Of a DNA stretch of 64,000 nucleotides, positions 32,592 to 44,411 are shown in pieces. The DNA lies in contig JAKZZE010000001.1 in NCBI GenBank assembly GCA_024220505.1, positions 2,170,001 to 2,234,000 of the forward strand. The letters run 5' to 3'. The first letter of the stretch is position 1; each line of letters opens with the position of its first letter. Under the pieces are notes generated by a model. That model had not been told where the DNA came from. It did not search any database and was given only the letters and a program-made list of their open reading frames with translations. A program made the translations under genes and the position numbers. The stretch is from Rhizopus arrhizus. Taxonomy: Eukaryota; Mucoromycota; Mucoromycetes; Mucorales; Rhizopodaceae.

Positions 32592-34451
32592 ATGCGTAGA
32601 GACAGTGTTACAAGTACAAGTAGTGACTATTCCACTGCAAGTGACTCCAGTAACAAGTCCAGTGGCAGCTCTGACAAAAGTGAATTTGAAGTTCAAATCA
32701 AAGAAAGAGAGAATCCTAATGAAGACTATAAAAGACCTGAACTATGTAAGACCTTATTAAAAATGTTATTAAGCTTTCTAATCTAATCTATCCTTTTATT
32801 AGTGAAAAAAGCTACTGAAGAAATCGAAGCAGAGGTCGCTGCAAAGCTTGCTGAAGAAAAGAGCAGCAGTGAATCTGAATATGAATCTGATTCTGACGAA
32901 GAAGAGGACGATGAAGCCAAACAACTCACACCTGCCGTTGATTCCCAGATCTTTCGCACCATCGCCGCTATTCGTGCCAAAGATCCACGTGTCTATGACA
33001 AGACCGATTTCTTTGAAAATGTTAAAGTTGATGCCAATCTTAAATCTGGAAAAAAAGAAAAAGCTTTGACATTAAAGGATTATGAACGTGATATCTTGTT
33101 GAACCATGGTGGTTTCGTGGATGAAGAAAAAGAAGCTTCCAAAGGATTGACACATATTGAAGAACAAGAAAATCTTCGTAATGCGTTTAAAAACTTGTCT
33201 GACGATGATGAAGAGGATGAAGAGGAAGATTTCTTGACAAAAAAGGAAAAAACAGAACAAGAAAAGAAAGAGGAAGAAGATGAATACAAGAGATTTTTGC
33301 TTGAGCAAATGAAGAATGATGAGACTTCTAAAAAAGCAGCAGAGGAATGGAGTACTTATAAAAGTAATCCTAATATTAGCTCTGAGGACGCCTTTTTAAT
33401 GGATTATGTCTTGAATCGTGGTTGGGTTGAGAAGGAGGGTAGCAACAAGATGGTTACTAATGATGAGGAAGTGGACAAGGATGAAGCAGATCTGGATGAT
33501 ATTGATCGATTTGAGAGTAAATACAACTTTAGATTTGAAGAAGAAGGCGGCACAGCACTTCAAACTTATGCTCGTAATATCGAAGGAAGTGTACGTAGAA
33601 AGGAAAGTAAGAGAGCAAGAAGAAGAGCTAAGGAGAAAGCACGTAAGGAGGCATTGAAGCTGCAAAAGGTGGAAGAATTAAAGCAACAAAAGAATAAGAA
33701 GATGAAGGAAATCCAAGAGAAATTAAAGGAAATTTATGACATATCTGGAAGTAAAGCTTTAGGTTTGGAGAATATTGATCTGGATGCAGACTTTGATCCT
33801 AGTTCGTTTGATGCACACATGAACACTGTTTTTGATAATGAGTATTATGAAGATGGCGAAGACGCTAATGTAAAACCTACTTGGGATGACGATATTGACA
33901 CTGGTTTAAATGATGATGATGAGTTGATTATGGATGCTGATTATCTACCAGGAGGTGACAAGTACACATCCTCCAACAATAAAAGAAAGCGGGACATGGA
34001 TGATCAAGGAGATAATACAAACAAGAAAGGCAAAAAGGAGCAAATTGAAAAACTCATGGATGAATACTATTCACTTAATTATGAAGATGTGGTGGGTGGT
34101 GATGTCTTTACACGATTCAAATATACAAAGACAGAGCCTGACAATTATGGCTTAACACCTGAAGAAATTTTGTTGGCTGATGATACAGAACTCAACAAAT
34201 ACGTTGGTATTAAACAATTAGCACCGTAAGTGTATATGTAACAATAGAAATTGTTGTGTATTAAATTATTATGTAGTTATCGTCCATTTGAAAAGCAAAT
34301 GAAGGAAAAAGCCGCATTCAAAAGGAATAAAAAAATGAAGAGAAAAGATATTGAAAAACATATTTCAAAGGTAGTTGAAACACTTGAACCGCCACCAACT
34401 ATACCCGAAACAAGCAAAAAGAATAAGAAGAAGAAGAAGGGTGTTAAATAA
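32592..34451 (+). CDS. KRI1: KRI1, 40S ribosome biogenesis factor
   Basis: Three exons (32592-32745, 32803-34225, 34277-34451) give 583 aa. The protein is very acidic and then basic, as in the family: an N-terminal Ser/Asp/Glu tract (SESEYESDSDEEEDDE), then IFRTIAAIRAKDPRVYDKTD, FFENVKVDANLKSGKKEKAL, TLKDYERDILLNHGG, FLMDYVLNRGWVEKE, the FESKYNFRFEEEGGTALQTY block, SVRRKESKRARRRAKEKARK, and the conserved C-terminal FKYTKTEPDNYGLTPEEILL and PFEKQMKEKAAFKRNK, ending in a Lys-rich nucleolar tail. KRI1 works with KRR1 in the nucleolus in early 40S assembly. WEE1 follows 110 bp downstream. Confidence 0.95.
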
Positions 34452-34560
34452 ATAAATAAAAATTGAAATAGTCACGTGTTTTATGTAAATATTTTTTGTT
34501 GTTTTCCCACTTGTCTCCTCTTCCCCTTTATTCTCGTTAAATAAACAATACCCCCCCTCT

Positions 34561-36262
34561 ATGGAAACTGCTGAAGAAGAAAAGAAGAGAGAACTATCTA
34601 CTCCAACTACATCAGATACAGCAAAAAGACCACGCTTGCCGTCTTTTGGAGATAGAAAAGTAAAGCATAGCATCTTGTCTGATGATAGTGATGAAGAAGG
34701 CCATGAACCCATGATCAGTCTCAGTGCATATAATCTAGACGACGATGAAGACGACGATGATGAAGAAGCCTTGATTGAACAATATTCGCTCAGTGGAAGA
34801 CCTGCTCGACGTTCCATTCTTAGTGAACTATTAAGCAGTGTCATTCAAGATGAAAACTCTTTAGGTAGAAGACGAAGAAGTTATAATTCCTCTGCTTTAG
34901 GCATTCAAGGAGGCACAATAGAAGAAGAAGACGAGGATGAGGACGAAAAGACAACTCTACCCATAACGCGTTCATTGAGCAATAAACCACCTGCTGATGA
35001 AGTAGACGCCTTTTTTACTAGTACGGCAAGTACAGATAGACTGGAATACGCCAAACTGCGTCAGCAACCTTCGCTCTCTCAAAAAAATACCCCTCCATTT
35101 ATTACCAACTGGCCTCATTTTATCACAGAAGGGTTCTTTAAGCAACACACACCGCAGGATAGAGCGATTGAATGCGATGAAAAGGTTAAGATATCAAGTA
35201 CTGGCTATTTCGATACTGAATTTTCAAAGGGACCCAAGATTGGAAGTGGTGAGCATGCAGATGTATATTTTACGCGTCGACAGTCAACTGGAGAAGTTTG
35301 TGCTACAAAAAAATCAAAATCCCCTTTTACGGGTTGGGAAGATAGATGGCTGCAATTGATTGAAGTGGAGAATTTGTTAAGAGTCAAGTTTAGTAAACAT
35401 TGTGTGAATATTATAAGAGCATGGGAAGAGCAAGGTTATTTGTATATTCAAACAGAGCTATGTAATAGTGGAAAGTAAGTTTTTGTATAATGACAGTGAG
35501 GGGATAGTGATAATAACTTGCTGTATGTTAGCCTTGAAGAATATCTTAATTTTAAAAACAGAGAAATACCAGAACAAGTTGTTTGGAAAATATTTTATGA
35601 GGCAGTCATTGGTATCAATGACATTCACAAGGAAAATGTGGTTCATTTGGATTTAAAACCCTCAAATATATTAATTGATAATTATGGATTTATTAAAATA
35701 GCTGATTTTGGTGTATCCATTCAAACACCTGCTGTAAGTTACAAAGCAGTATAAAAAATATACTAGCTCTCTAAATATTTATGAATAGAATATGAGATGG
35801 GTGAAAGGAGAAGGAGATCGAAAATACATGGCACCGGAGTTACTAAGGGAAGATTTCGATAAAGCAGCAGACATTTATAGTTTGGGCATGCTTCTGCTTG
35901 AATTAGCTACAGGTTTACGTTTACCAGAAAAAGGAGAACCTTGGGAAATAATTCGATTCGGTGAATTTGGCGATCAAGAAGCAGCACTTTCTGAACTATC
36001 GCCTGAGTTGAGTAAACTTATCAAGCAATTACTAACCAGAGATCCTTCAGCAAGACCCACAGCTCAAGATCTTATGAAGTCACCTGAATTTTTAAGGATA
36101 CATGAAATTCAACAAGGCGAAAATGAAGAAAGTTCATTACTTGGTTATATAAGAGAAAAAGAAAAGGTAGCTTCAGAAGTAGCCAAAGCACATGTAGATC
36201 AAGATATATTTTCTACACCACAATCAAGAATCATTGGAGAACTTTATTCTTCTCCCATGTAA
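34561..36262 (+). CDS. WEE1: WEE1-family cell-cycle inhibitory kinase
   Basis: Three exons (34561-35474, 35532-35733, 35789-36262) give 529 aa. The N-terminal 215 residues are Ser/Asp/Glu-rich and disordered, as in Wee1/Swe1, and likely hold regulatory phosphosites. The kinase domain shows KIGSGEHADVYFTRRQSTGE with catalytic Lys in CATKKSKSPFTGWEDR (the Wee1-type KKSK-PF-G--DR), HLDLKPSNILI (catalytic loop), DFGVS, and GEGDRKYMAPELL replacing the usual APE context, as in Wee1. It phosphorylates Cdk1 on the inhibitory Tyr to delay mitosis. All catalytic residues are present. YOP1 follows 142 bp downstream, so the 3' end and the next promoter are compact. Confidence 0.92.
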
Positions 36263-36354
36263 ATCAACACAAACCAATCATGTTCAATGTATATAATAAA
36301 CACCCTTTTACCAGTTTTTTATTTTTTTTATTTTTTGCATAAAAAATAAATCAA

Positions 36355-36358
<4 letters not shown>

Positions 36359-36394
<36 letters not shown>
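36359..36394. repeat. Poly-T tract directly upstream of YOP1
   Basis: An unbroken T run of about 36 ends some 10 bases before the YOP1 start codon. It lies in the only 142 bp separating WEE1 and YOP1, so it probably forms the core promoter or 5' leader. Confidence 0.9.
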
Positions 36395-36404
36395 CCTACA
36401 CATT

Positions 36405-37013
36405 ATGAATTCATTTAAAACAAAAGCAAATCACTACTCGACTACAATTGATAAAGAACTTGCAAAGCAACCTTACTTGAATTGGTTTGAACATAAAACA
36501 GGTTGTCCTAAATCTGCTGTTGTATTTAGTGCAACCCTTGCAGGCTTTTTTCTCATCTTTTTTAATTATGGAGCTCAATTGATAACAAGTATACTTGCTT
36601 GGATTTATCCAGGTAATATGTGTATAAGCTGATTGATGTATACATATTCAATATGATATTGTATTAGCTTATGCTTCCTTTAAAGCTATTGAATCGTCTT
36701 CTACAGCTGATGATACACAATGGTTGACTTATTGGACAGTAATTTCATTTATTCAAGTCATTGAATATTTTTCAAGCTTTTTGCTTTATTGGCTACCATT
36801 TTACTACACTTTCAAGGCTATATTTACCCTTTGGCTTATCCTACCTCAATTCAAGGTAAGAAAATCTTGCTGTTTCTTTTTCCTACCCAATGTTTACATT
36901 CTAATCATTTGAAACAGGGTGCTGAGACTTTATACCTTCGATTTTTACGTCCGCTTATGAATCAACCCCCATTTAACCAAAAAAAATATTCAAGTACTAG
37001 TAAAGCAAAATAA
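36405..37013 (+). CDS. YOP1: YOP1/REEP5 ER-shaping membrane protein
   Basis: Three exons (36405-36612, 36668-36855, 36918-37013) give 163 aa. The TB2/DP1/HVA22 domain shows the hydrophobic hairpins AVVFSATLAGFFLIFFNYG plus LITSILAWIYPAYASFKAIE, then the family signature SSSTADDTQWLTYWTVISFI and FLLYWLPFYYTFKAIFTLWL, and LPQFKGAETLYLRFLRPLM. These wedge-like hairpins curve ER tubules, and the protein partners with reticulons and Rab GTPases. The C-terminus is short. It converges with RPS23 (stop codons 32 bp apart), so the 3' untranslated regions almost certainly overlap. Confidence 0.95.
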
Positions 37014-37045
37014 AAGTATTTTATTTTCCTCTTTAAAAGAGTAGC

Positions 37046-37794
37046 TTATGATCTGGGCTTTTCCTTCTTTTCCTTGTACAAAGCAAGAAGGGAGACACCA
37101 GCGACCTTGACAATCTTGAAACGGACACCAGGAATATCACCAATAGCGCGACCCTTACGACCGAAACCGGCAATCAAGACTTCGTCGTTTTCATCAACGT
37201 AGTTCAAACAACCATCGTTAGGGACGAAAGCAGTAACCTTCTTACCGTTCTTGATCAATTGAACACGAACACACTTACGAATGGCAGAGTTAGGTTGCTT
37301 AGCTTCAACACCAATCTTTTCGAGGACAATACCCTTGGCGTGAGAAGAACCACCAAAAGGAGAAGAACGGAAAGCAGTTCCGAGAGCTCTCTTCTTGTAT
37401 TGTTTATCAGCCCAACGTTGATCACGACGATGAATACGAAGCTTACGGGCAGCGTTTAAACCTCTAGGTTGACCCTTACCTAAACATATAAAAAAGCAGA
37501 GTTTAATAAAATTAGGGTAAAAATAAGAGTTTTTGTTGTAGAATGAAGGCAAAGAAAAAGAAAAGGAATGAATGACAAGGATTTTCTAATGAAAAGTTGA
37601 TGGATTCTGCGTAAATGTAGACATGTATTCAACTTATCGCTGGTGTTGATGCATTATTAGACATTATAAATCTTGCTCTACTTTCCAAGTAGAAATAGGG
37701 ACTGATTTTTATATATTAATGGATCCATTTACAATGCATTCTTTCTCTTTTCTATCTTTTTCTCTCATCTATCAACAGTATGTTACATACCCAT
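37046..37794 (-). CDS. RPS23: 40S ribosomal protein S23 (uS12)
   Basis: Two exons. The first coding exon is only four bases (ATGG, 37794-37791), followed by an intron of 311 nt with donor GTATGT. The main exon 37479-37046 starts GTAAGGGTCAACC, so the protein begins [20 protein letters not shown] and has 145 aa, exactly the usual length. Conserved blocks include [40 protein letters not shown], the [20 protein letters not shown] decoding-centre loop with the PNDG proline, and [20 protein letters not shown]. uS12 sits at the decoding centre and affects accuracy. The MG|K exon split also occurs in other eukaryotic RPS23 genes. The intron shows no clear box C/D snoRNA. Confidence 0.95.
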
Positions 37795-38184
37795 GATGGA
37801 TTATATATTAAAAGAAGGATTACACAGCATACTGACAATGCTTCACTTTCTATCATACATTGATCCTTCCCACTGCTCCAAATAAGTGTCCGGTCCGGAA
37901 AAATTAGGGGATATCCGGAATCTGTAATACTTTGAGTATGTACCAACTTGATATATTATTTCACTATGCATACAGATATATGTATTTGATGGCGAACGCT
38001 TTCTTTTATTATCTTTATTAAATGAAATCGCATATTTATAGGCTTATTAAATTGAAACCATATTGCTTTTTGAAATGTGTCCGCGTAATTTTTAATTTGC
38101 CCGCCAATCCATTTATTTTTTCTAAAAAAAGCCTTTTCTTTTCTCTTTCCTTTTGTGTGTTAAAAAAATATAAAAATTGTCTAA
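37795..38184. promoter_or_regulatory. Divergent upstream region, RPS23 / GW-rich protein
   Basis: 390 bp between divergent start codons. AT-rich, with a GCCCGCC stretch at about 38098-38105 close to the GW gene. No gene is seen. Confidence 0.5.
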
Positions 38185-39807
38185 ATGAGCAATAGTGACG
38201 ATGAATATGGCCCAATAGCTTCAACCTGGGGCTCTCAAAGCAGCACATCTGATCCTTTAGTTTCATGGCATAGCCTTGCTGATCCTAACGCAAAAGTTGG
38301 TCCCAACGGTCTCGGTAGTGGTAATCTTCATAGACGAGGCAAAAATTTTGTGCCCATTTCAGAAGAACAAATTCTTGCTCAACGTTTAAACCAAGGTCCT
38401 ACAAAGAAGAAACTTGTACCAAAAGAAACACCTAAAAAAGCAAAGAGTACGAAAAAGACAGGAACATTTACCAAAAAGATCGAGTCTCCTGCAATCTCAT
38501 CACGCCCACTACTTAAAAATCAAGTAATCAATAGTTGGAATTCCCAAACTTTAGTTGAAACACCCTTTTGGGAAAATGAGGTAAGTCCTTACGATGTGAG
38601 TTCACTATAATTACACGTTATCTGACATAACACTTAATCTTAGACTGCAACAAGTCAGATAAGTTCAAAATATAATAGCCAGTCGTCGATAGCACCAAAA
38701 AAAAATGACTGGCAGATCAATACAGAAAATAGGCCTTCAGTACCTAATACAACTTCAATGGAAGTTACTACAAATGAAATGACGAAAATGACAACAAAAG
38801 TTGCAACAAATGATAAGGAAGAAGATACAAATGATAAGGGAATCAGTACAAGCAATTGGTTTGAAACTAATAAAGATAATTCAACAAACAAATGGGCCAA
38901 TACTACATCAACGGATGGCTTGAGAACTCTCGATATAGCACCCAGTACTTCAAGCGGTTGGGGATCAGTGGATAAGAATAGCAGTGAAATGACAGGTTGG
39001 GGAATAGAGAAAAATGAAAACGATACATCAAGCGCCTGGGAAATAAGCAATGGAAATGAATCTACAAATTGGGGAGTGCTGAACACGAATAGTACATTAG
39101 AAAGCAGTAAACTGCCGACGACAGATTGGCCATCCGATAATAACAACAAATCGACAACAAATGACTTGGGAGAATGGGGCCAATCAACAACACTAAGTAA
39201 TAAGACAAAGGGCGAGTTTGCATCCAATAGATGGAGCAAATTTTCTCAAGACTCCTCAACAGATTCAATGACTCCAACATGGCTCGAGGAACAAAACAGT
39301 CAAAAGTCAAATGGCAGATCCTATCAATTCTCTAACCCTACCAAAAAGAAATATTCTGATTATAAACTTGTGAGTGTACCGAAGCCTATGAATTATACTA
39401 GAGATAAAGATATTCCTATACCTACCCAAATTGCACCACCACCACCACCAGAAAATGCAGTATTGATTACAATTCATGTAGAATTGAGTGACACCTTAAA
39501 GATACCTGTTAAAATAAGAGAATTGGATGAACCAGAGCAATTGGCTAAAGAATTTGCGGAAAAGAATAATGTGAATACAGAAACGGTTGTCCAAGCACTA
39601 ACAAAGCTCTTTGATTCACAAAAAACCTTTGCTCTTAGGAAGACGAATCGAAAATTAAGAAGGAAATATCCGACATCACACAATACAGAAAGATATCCTG
39701 CACAAGAAATTGTATATAATAAGCATACCCACACCTCATCAAAAGATTCATTTCATACACCTATTTCTACTCAGCAAGCACCATTTGCAAGAAGCCAGTA
39801 TTATTAG
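38185..39807 (+). CDS. GW/WG-rich protein with Argonaute-hook character and C-terminal UBL-like domain
   Basis: Two exons (38185-38580, 38644-39807) give 519 aa. The first 370 residues are polar, low-complexity and Ser/Thr/Asn-rich, with at least fifteen tryptophans in small-residue contexts: ASTWGSQSS, SWNSQ, NDWQIN, SNWFET, NKWANT, SSGWGSVDK, TGWGIEK, SAWEIS, STNWGVLN, TDWPSD, GEWGQST, NRWSKF. Repeated GW/WG/W-S/T-N in a disordered chain is how GW182/Tas3-type Argonaute-binding hooks look. The C-terminal part (after PIPTQIAPPPPPENA) folds as ITIHVELSDTLKIPVKIREL, DEPEQLAKEFAEKNNVNTET, resembling a ubiquitin-like or protein-interaction domain, with a basic tail. Argonaute binding is inference. 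It converges with CTP synthase, with stops 55 bp apart. Confidence 0.8.
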
Positions 39808-39862
39808 CTGTAAATAAACAAACAAAAGCAGCTTTTTTTATATAAATATTATTTTTATTATT

Positions 39863-41557
39863 TTACAAAGTATCAATTTTTCCAATAGCAGCCAAAATAA
39901 GACCATTGAAAAGAGGTGAAGGCCTCAATGGACGTGTAAGGTATTCAGGGTGATATTGGGCACCTACGAAGAATGGATGATCTTCCAATTCAACAATTTC
40001 CATACGTTGACCAGATTCGTCTCTCCCAATAAACTTTAATCCATTCTTTTCAAAAGAATTGACGTATTCAGGGTTAACTTCATAACGATGACGATGACGT
40101 TCATCTACTGATGGTTTATTACCATACAGCTTGCGAACATTGTATTTTTCAGTGCCTTCTTGAAATATGGTAGGACGAAGACCAAGGCGCATTGTGCCTC
40201 CTAAATGTGTCTTGGAGATTTCAGGCATGTAGACAATGACGGGTGTTTTGGCTTCAGGATCCACTTCGGCAGATTGAGCATCGGTCATACCACAAACATG
40301 ACGAGCAAATTCAATAACAGAGATTTGCATACCTAAGCAGATACCCAAGTAAGGAATACCGTGTTCACGAGCCCATTGAGCAGCCAAAATCATGCCTTCA
40401 ATACCACGACTACCAAAGCCACCAGGAACGAGAATACCTTCCGAAGAACAAACATATTTCCATGCTTCATGATATTTAAGAGGGTTGGCAATGCGAGTTT
40501 CAGGTTCCAAATCAGAGGCGTCAACCCATTTAATGTCTATCTTGCGCTTGTGAGCTAAACTAGCGTGTTCAAGAGCCTTGTAAACCGAAATGTATGAATC
40601 ATGTAAGTCTGTGTACTTGCCAACGATAGCAATAGTAACCGTTTCGTGTAGGTGAACATAACTTCCAGCCAAAGTAGTCCAATCTTGCCATAATTTTTCA
40701 CCGGCCAAACGACGCTCATCAGAGATCTTGAGCGCATCCAAATTGAGACGGCGGCGAAAAAAGTCGATGACACCATGTTCACGCAATAAGAGAGGCACAT
40801 GATAGACAGACGATACATCGTGGACAGCCAGTACTTGTTCAGGAGCAACATGGCAAAACATGGAGATTTTAGAAGCAACACTTTCGTCCAAGGGCTTGGA
40901 TGAGCGACAAGCAATCAAGTCAGGAGTAAGGCCAGCGCCACGAAGATCACGAACACTCATCTGAGTAGGCTTTGTCTTTTGTTCACCTACAGAACCAACC
41001 ACGGGTACCAATGAGACATGAATCAAGCAAAAGTTATCATGGCCAACACGGAATTGAAATTGACGCATGGCTTCAACAAAAGGAGCAGATTCAATATCAC
41101 CTACAGTACCACCCAGTTCAATGATACAAACGTCAGGCTTCTGACCAGATTCATCTATAGGTAAGTCTACCACACGTTCAACCCAATCCTGAATGGCATC
41201 CGTCACATGTGGCACCACCTGCACAGTCTTGCCAAGATAATCACCTTTACGCTCTCGCTCAATAACCTCTTGATAAATTTTACCCGTTGTGATGTTGTTG
41301 ATTCGGCTCAATTCGACATCAAGAAAACGTTCGTAATTACCCAAATCAAGATCAACTTCGCCACCATCATTCAACACAAATACTTCACCATGATCCAGTG
41401 GAGTCATTAAGCCAGCATCAATGTTCAGATAAGGATCAATCTTAATGGCCGTAACGTTAAGGCCTAAGCTCTTCATGAGTGTACCAGTACTAGAAGCAAT
41501 GACACCTTTACCGATACCGGAGATCACACCACCAGAAACAACAATATATTTAGTCAT
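39863..41557 (-). CDS. URA7: CTP synthase
   Basis: Intronless 564-aa ORF. The N-terminal amidoligase domain starts [20 protein letters not shown] (P-loop-like [11 protein letters not shown]), with [12 protein letters not shown] and [20 protein letters not shown], and [14 protein letters not shown]. The C-terminal class I glutamine amidotransferase domain has [12 protein letters not shown], the nucleophile Cys in LGICLGMQ, and the His/Glu of the triad in AQYHPEY. It converts UTP plus glutamine to CTP, the final step of pyrimidine nucleotide synthesis, and polymerises into filaments in many organisms. The length is as in yeast Ura7/Ura8 and no key residue is missing. It converges with the GW-rich gene. 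Confidence 0.97.
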   Translation of the reverse strand: MTKYIVVSGGVISGIGKGVIASSTGTLMKSLGLNVTAIKIDPYLNIDAGLMTPLDHGEVFVLNDGGEVDLDLGNYERFLDVELSRINNITTGKIYQEVIERERKGDYLGKTVQVVPHVTDAIQDWVERVVDLPIDESGQKPDVCIIELGGTVGDIESAPFVEAMRQFQFRVGHDNFCLIHVSLVPVVGSVGEQKTKPTQMSVRDLRGAGLTPDLIACRSSKPLDESVASKISMFCHVAPEQVLAVHDVSSVYHVPLLLREHGVIDFFRRRLNLDALKISDERRLAGEKLWQDWTTLAGSYVHLHETVTIAIVGKYTDLHDSYISVYKALEHASLAHKRKIDIKWVDASDLEPETRIANPLKYHEAWKYVCSSEGILVPGGFGSRGIEGMILAAQWAREHGIPYLGICLGMQISVIEFARHVCGMTDAQSAEVDPEAKTPVIVYMPEISKTHLGGTMRLGLRPTIFQEGTEKYNVRKLYGNKPSVDERHRHRYEVNPEYVNSFEKNGLKFIGRDESGQRMEIVELEDHPFFVGAQYHPEYLTRPLRPSPLFNGLILAAIGKIDTL

Positions 41558-42237
41558 AAAAATAAGTTTATTTTATATAAAAAAAAGAGAAGGGGAAAAC
41601 TAAATTGAACGATAAACAAGAGGATCTCAAGTGTATGCCCAATTCAATAAATATTGAACGGGGAAGGACTACAACAGTGCAAAGAAAATCAAAGTTTTTA
41701 TACTTTTCTTTTAAAACGGAGTATAAATTGTAAAATTTTTGCTTTTTATTATTTAACCGTGGGAGTAAGCCGCCGAATTTGTTTGGGACATAATGTACTT
41801 CATTGTTATAAAATTTCAGAAATGACCTATGACAGCTCGTTATTTATATCATTCAACGGGGGGTCTATCAATAATCATTTGTATATATTACAAACTGTAA
41901 ATGAAAGAATCTGGATGAGTGACTCATACTTATCTTTAAGGGACCGATATCATCTCCTTTTTTCACAGTATTCTCATTTCTTGAAGCTATCAAATCTTTA
42001 AATATTTAATTTCTCAAAACATATCCGTTAAATTCAGTATGCAATTTACAAACAACGTAGCCTTTTCTTTTAAGAATGTTTTCTCTATTTAGTATTTCAA
42101 TTTGTGTTAGTTCGATAGTGTTAGGAATAAATAACTTTATTTATTGCACTGCAAATCAAAACTGTGACATACTATGTTCTTTATCTCAAATTGCTACATC
42201 ACTAAAAACTATGTAGATTATATTTTCATCCTATAAT
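41558..42237. other. Intergenic between CTP synthase and Rab GGTase alpha
   Basis: Holds the CTP synthase promoter next to 41557 and the 3' region of the next gene. An open frame at 41654-42001 begins at TTG, has no splice partner and no recognisable motif, so it is not called. Confidence 0.5.
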
Positions 42238-44320
42238 CTAGACCTTTAATGTGCATTCGTCTAATAAAGGCAAATTAGATAAAACATTTTGCGCCTTCTT
42301 TGAAGACACAATTATTTTTGGTACGAGTAACAATTTAGAAAGTAACGGGATATCTGTCAATAAACCAAGATCCAATACCTCAACCGTCTAAAATTTGAAA
42401 GAGTTCAAGCACGCATTATATTTTACTTTTTTTTCTTTTCACTTACTTTTGTTAAATCTGAGGTCGTCTGAGTGATTTTTTGGAATAAAAACCATGATCC
42501 TGTAAGCAGTATTAAAATAAAACAATTTTAAAAAAGAGCTCTCAGTGTTTTTACTTTGATCTTCGTATCTGTGCTTTCTAGCTGTATCTATTTCCATTAA
42601 AAGATCCAATTTTGAAATAATTTCAGTATATATTTCATCTTTGTTAACATTATTTGTCCTTAAAACAAGCTGGCTTAAAAAGTGTACAAGCGTTTGTAGA
42701 GCCCCTTTAAGATTATTAGAAAATCAAATGGACAACTATCCAAGCATTCCAACTTACATGCACTTTCAGGTTCTAAATCTAACAAATCACGAACAGTATT
42801 AATTTCTTCTATCAAAAGTTGAGTTTTATCTAAAGTAAACCATGAAACATGTTCATTGGTTGTTGGATCATTGTAAATTTTGGAAGATGTTGGTGTCCAT
42901 CCCCTGCTTTCTAATGAAGATACAATTGTCTTCATACGTTTATGGGTATCTAAATAGAGTTATTAATGTAATTAATGTACGTTTTGCTTTGTAACAAGAC
43001 AAAAATAAAATCATTACTTGGTCCCCGTTCAATTTGCTGTATCTGCACATTCCAAATGTTCTTGGGGCCAATTCTACCGCTGCCACTAGGGAGAATGGCA
43101 TCTGAAGAAATTATAACCTGACAGGCCTCAGTTTCCTGATTCGTGAGAGAATATACCCAGATAGAAGATCTTTCTTTTTTCTCATCCTTTTCTGGTATAG
43201 GATACATATTGCCTTCCAAAGGTTCATTTTTTCCATTTAATATACTAGGCATCTGTCTCATACGGACAATATCATTAAATGCTAAGATGATAAACGGTGT
43301 ATCTTTTAATTGATAGGCGCCTATTAATTCTACAGCGTCCGACACTCTGCCCAATATCCACCGATAATACAGCCACGCTGACTGGTCATCTGGCTCCGTG
43401 TAAATAGCATTTTTGACAAGATCCAGTTCTACAAGAAATGGTAAATATTTTCATTATGTGTATAATTCTTATTCACTCCTCTACCGTTTCTTGCCACTTC
43501 GTTTTTTTCTTCTGTTGTCATGGGAGCAACGACCTCTGGTAAAAGTTTCGATCTCTGGTGCCATGCTGAATAATTACTGAAACTTTGACAGATCATTTTT
43601 GTTGTAAACTGATATTCGGATTCTACTAGTTTGTAATTGTCTTGTTCATCTTTAGTTTTTCTTAAATGGCCGACCACATATTGCCTGTAATTCCAACCAT
43701 GAACTAAACCAACAATAAATGTTCAAAACATTTTTGTATGCCACTGCTTTCTTATTCTCTTTTGCTTACAGTTACGCGCATCCATAGAAAGCATCTTATC
43801 CACCAAACCGAGCTCAGCATTCCAATCTGGCTTCGGCATGTTCTGCAAACACCAAAATCGATGATTCCATAGCCAATAAGACTTGGGATTCATTCTAATA
43901 AGCTGCATAAATAGTAAAAGCTCTTCCTTGAATACTTTTTGATTTTCTTCCTCTTGACCAGGTTGAAGTACAAAATTCAATAAAATATCTCGACGATAAT
44001 TCCAAATAGTATAAAATTCGGGATTCCAGTTTACGATTCGAGTTGTTAAGCTAAAAGCTTCTTGGTTGTACGTTTTATCAAACATCTACATTGTGTAATA
44101 AGCATTGTGTACATAAATAAATAAACAGTATACTTTTTGCTGGCATTGCTTGACGAGTAAGTTGTATTCATTTATTTTCACTGCTTCCTTTTCTTTTCGA
44201 GCTTTCATAAGCTCTTCAGTAGTTTTTTCGCGTTTTCTTCCATGCTGTACTCGTTGTCAAAAATTCTTTTAAGTAAGCTTTGTTTATTGTATTTTATTGG
44301 CATCTTACCACGTCGCCCAT
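42238..44320 (-). CDS. BET4: Rab geranylgeranyltransferase alpha subunit
   Basis: Multi-exon gene. A 12-nt first exon (44320-44309, MGDV) joins HGRKREKTTEELMKARKEKE, the diagnostic basic N-terminus. PFTA repeats follow: NPEFYTIWNYRRDILL, NPKSYWLWNHRFWCLQ, FSNYSAWHQRSKLLP and DDQSAWLYYRWILG, each with the W-x-x-R core. An insert (EACQVIISSDAILPSGSGRI) follows, then ESAWALQTLVHFLSQL after a 54-nt intron (donor GTAAGT), and a C-terminal region RSWFLFQKITQ then VEVLDLGLLTDIPLLSKLLL ending at 42238. The alpha subunit, with Bet2 and the Rab escort protein, prenylates Rab GTPases. Estimated length is 500-550 aa. The last exons are short and easily missed. Confidence 0.9.
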
Positions 44321-44411
44321 TATAGTTTGAAATAAGAAGAGAAGGTACACTGTGATTAATTAACACTCAGATTTTGAATTATTTACAGTTCAGCTTAAGA
44401 CTTTAATGTCC

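Noticed and set aside
41654..42001. 115-codon plus-strand frame upstream of CTP synthase
   Set aside because: Starts at TTG, no recognisable domain, lies across the CTP synthase promoter.
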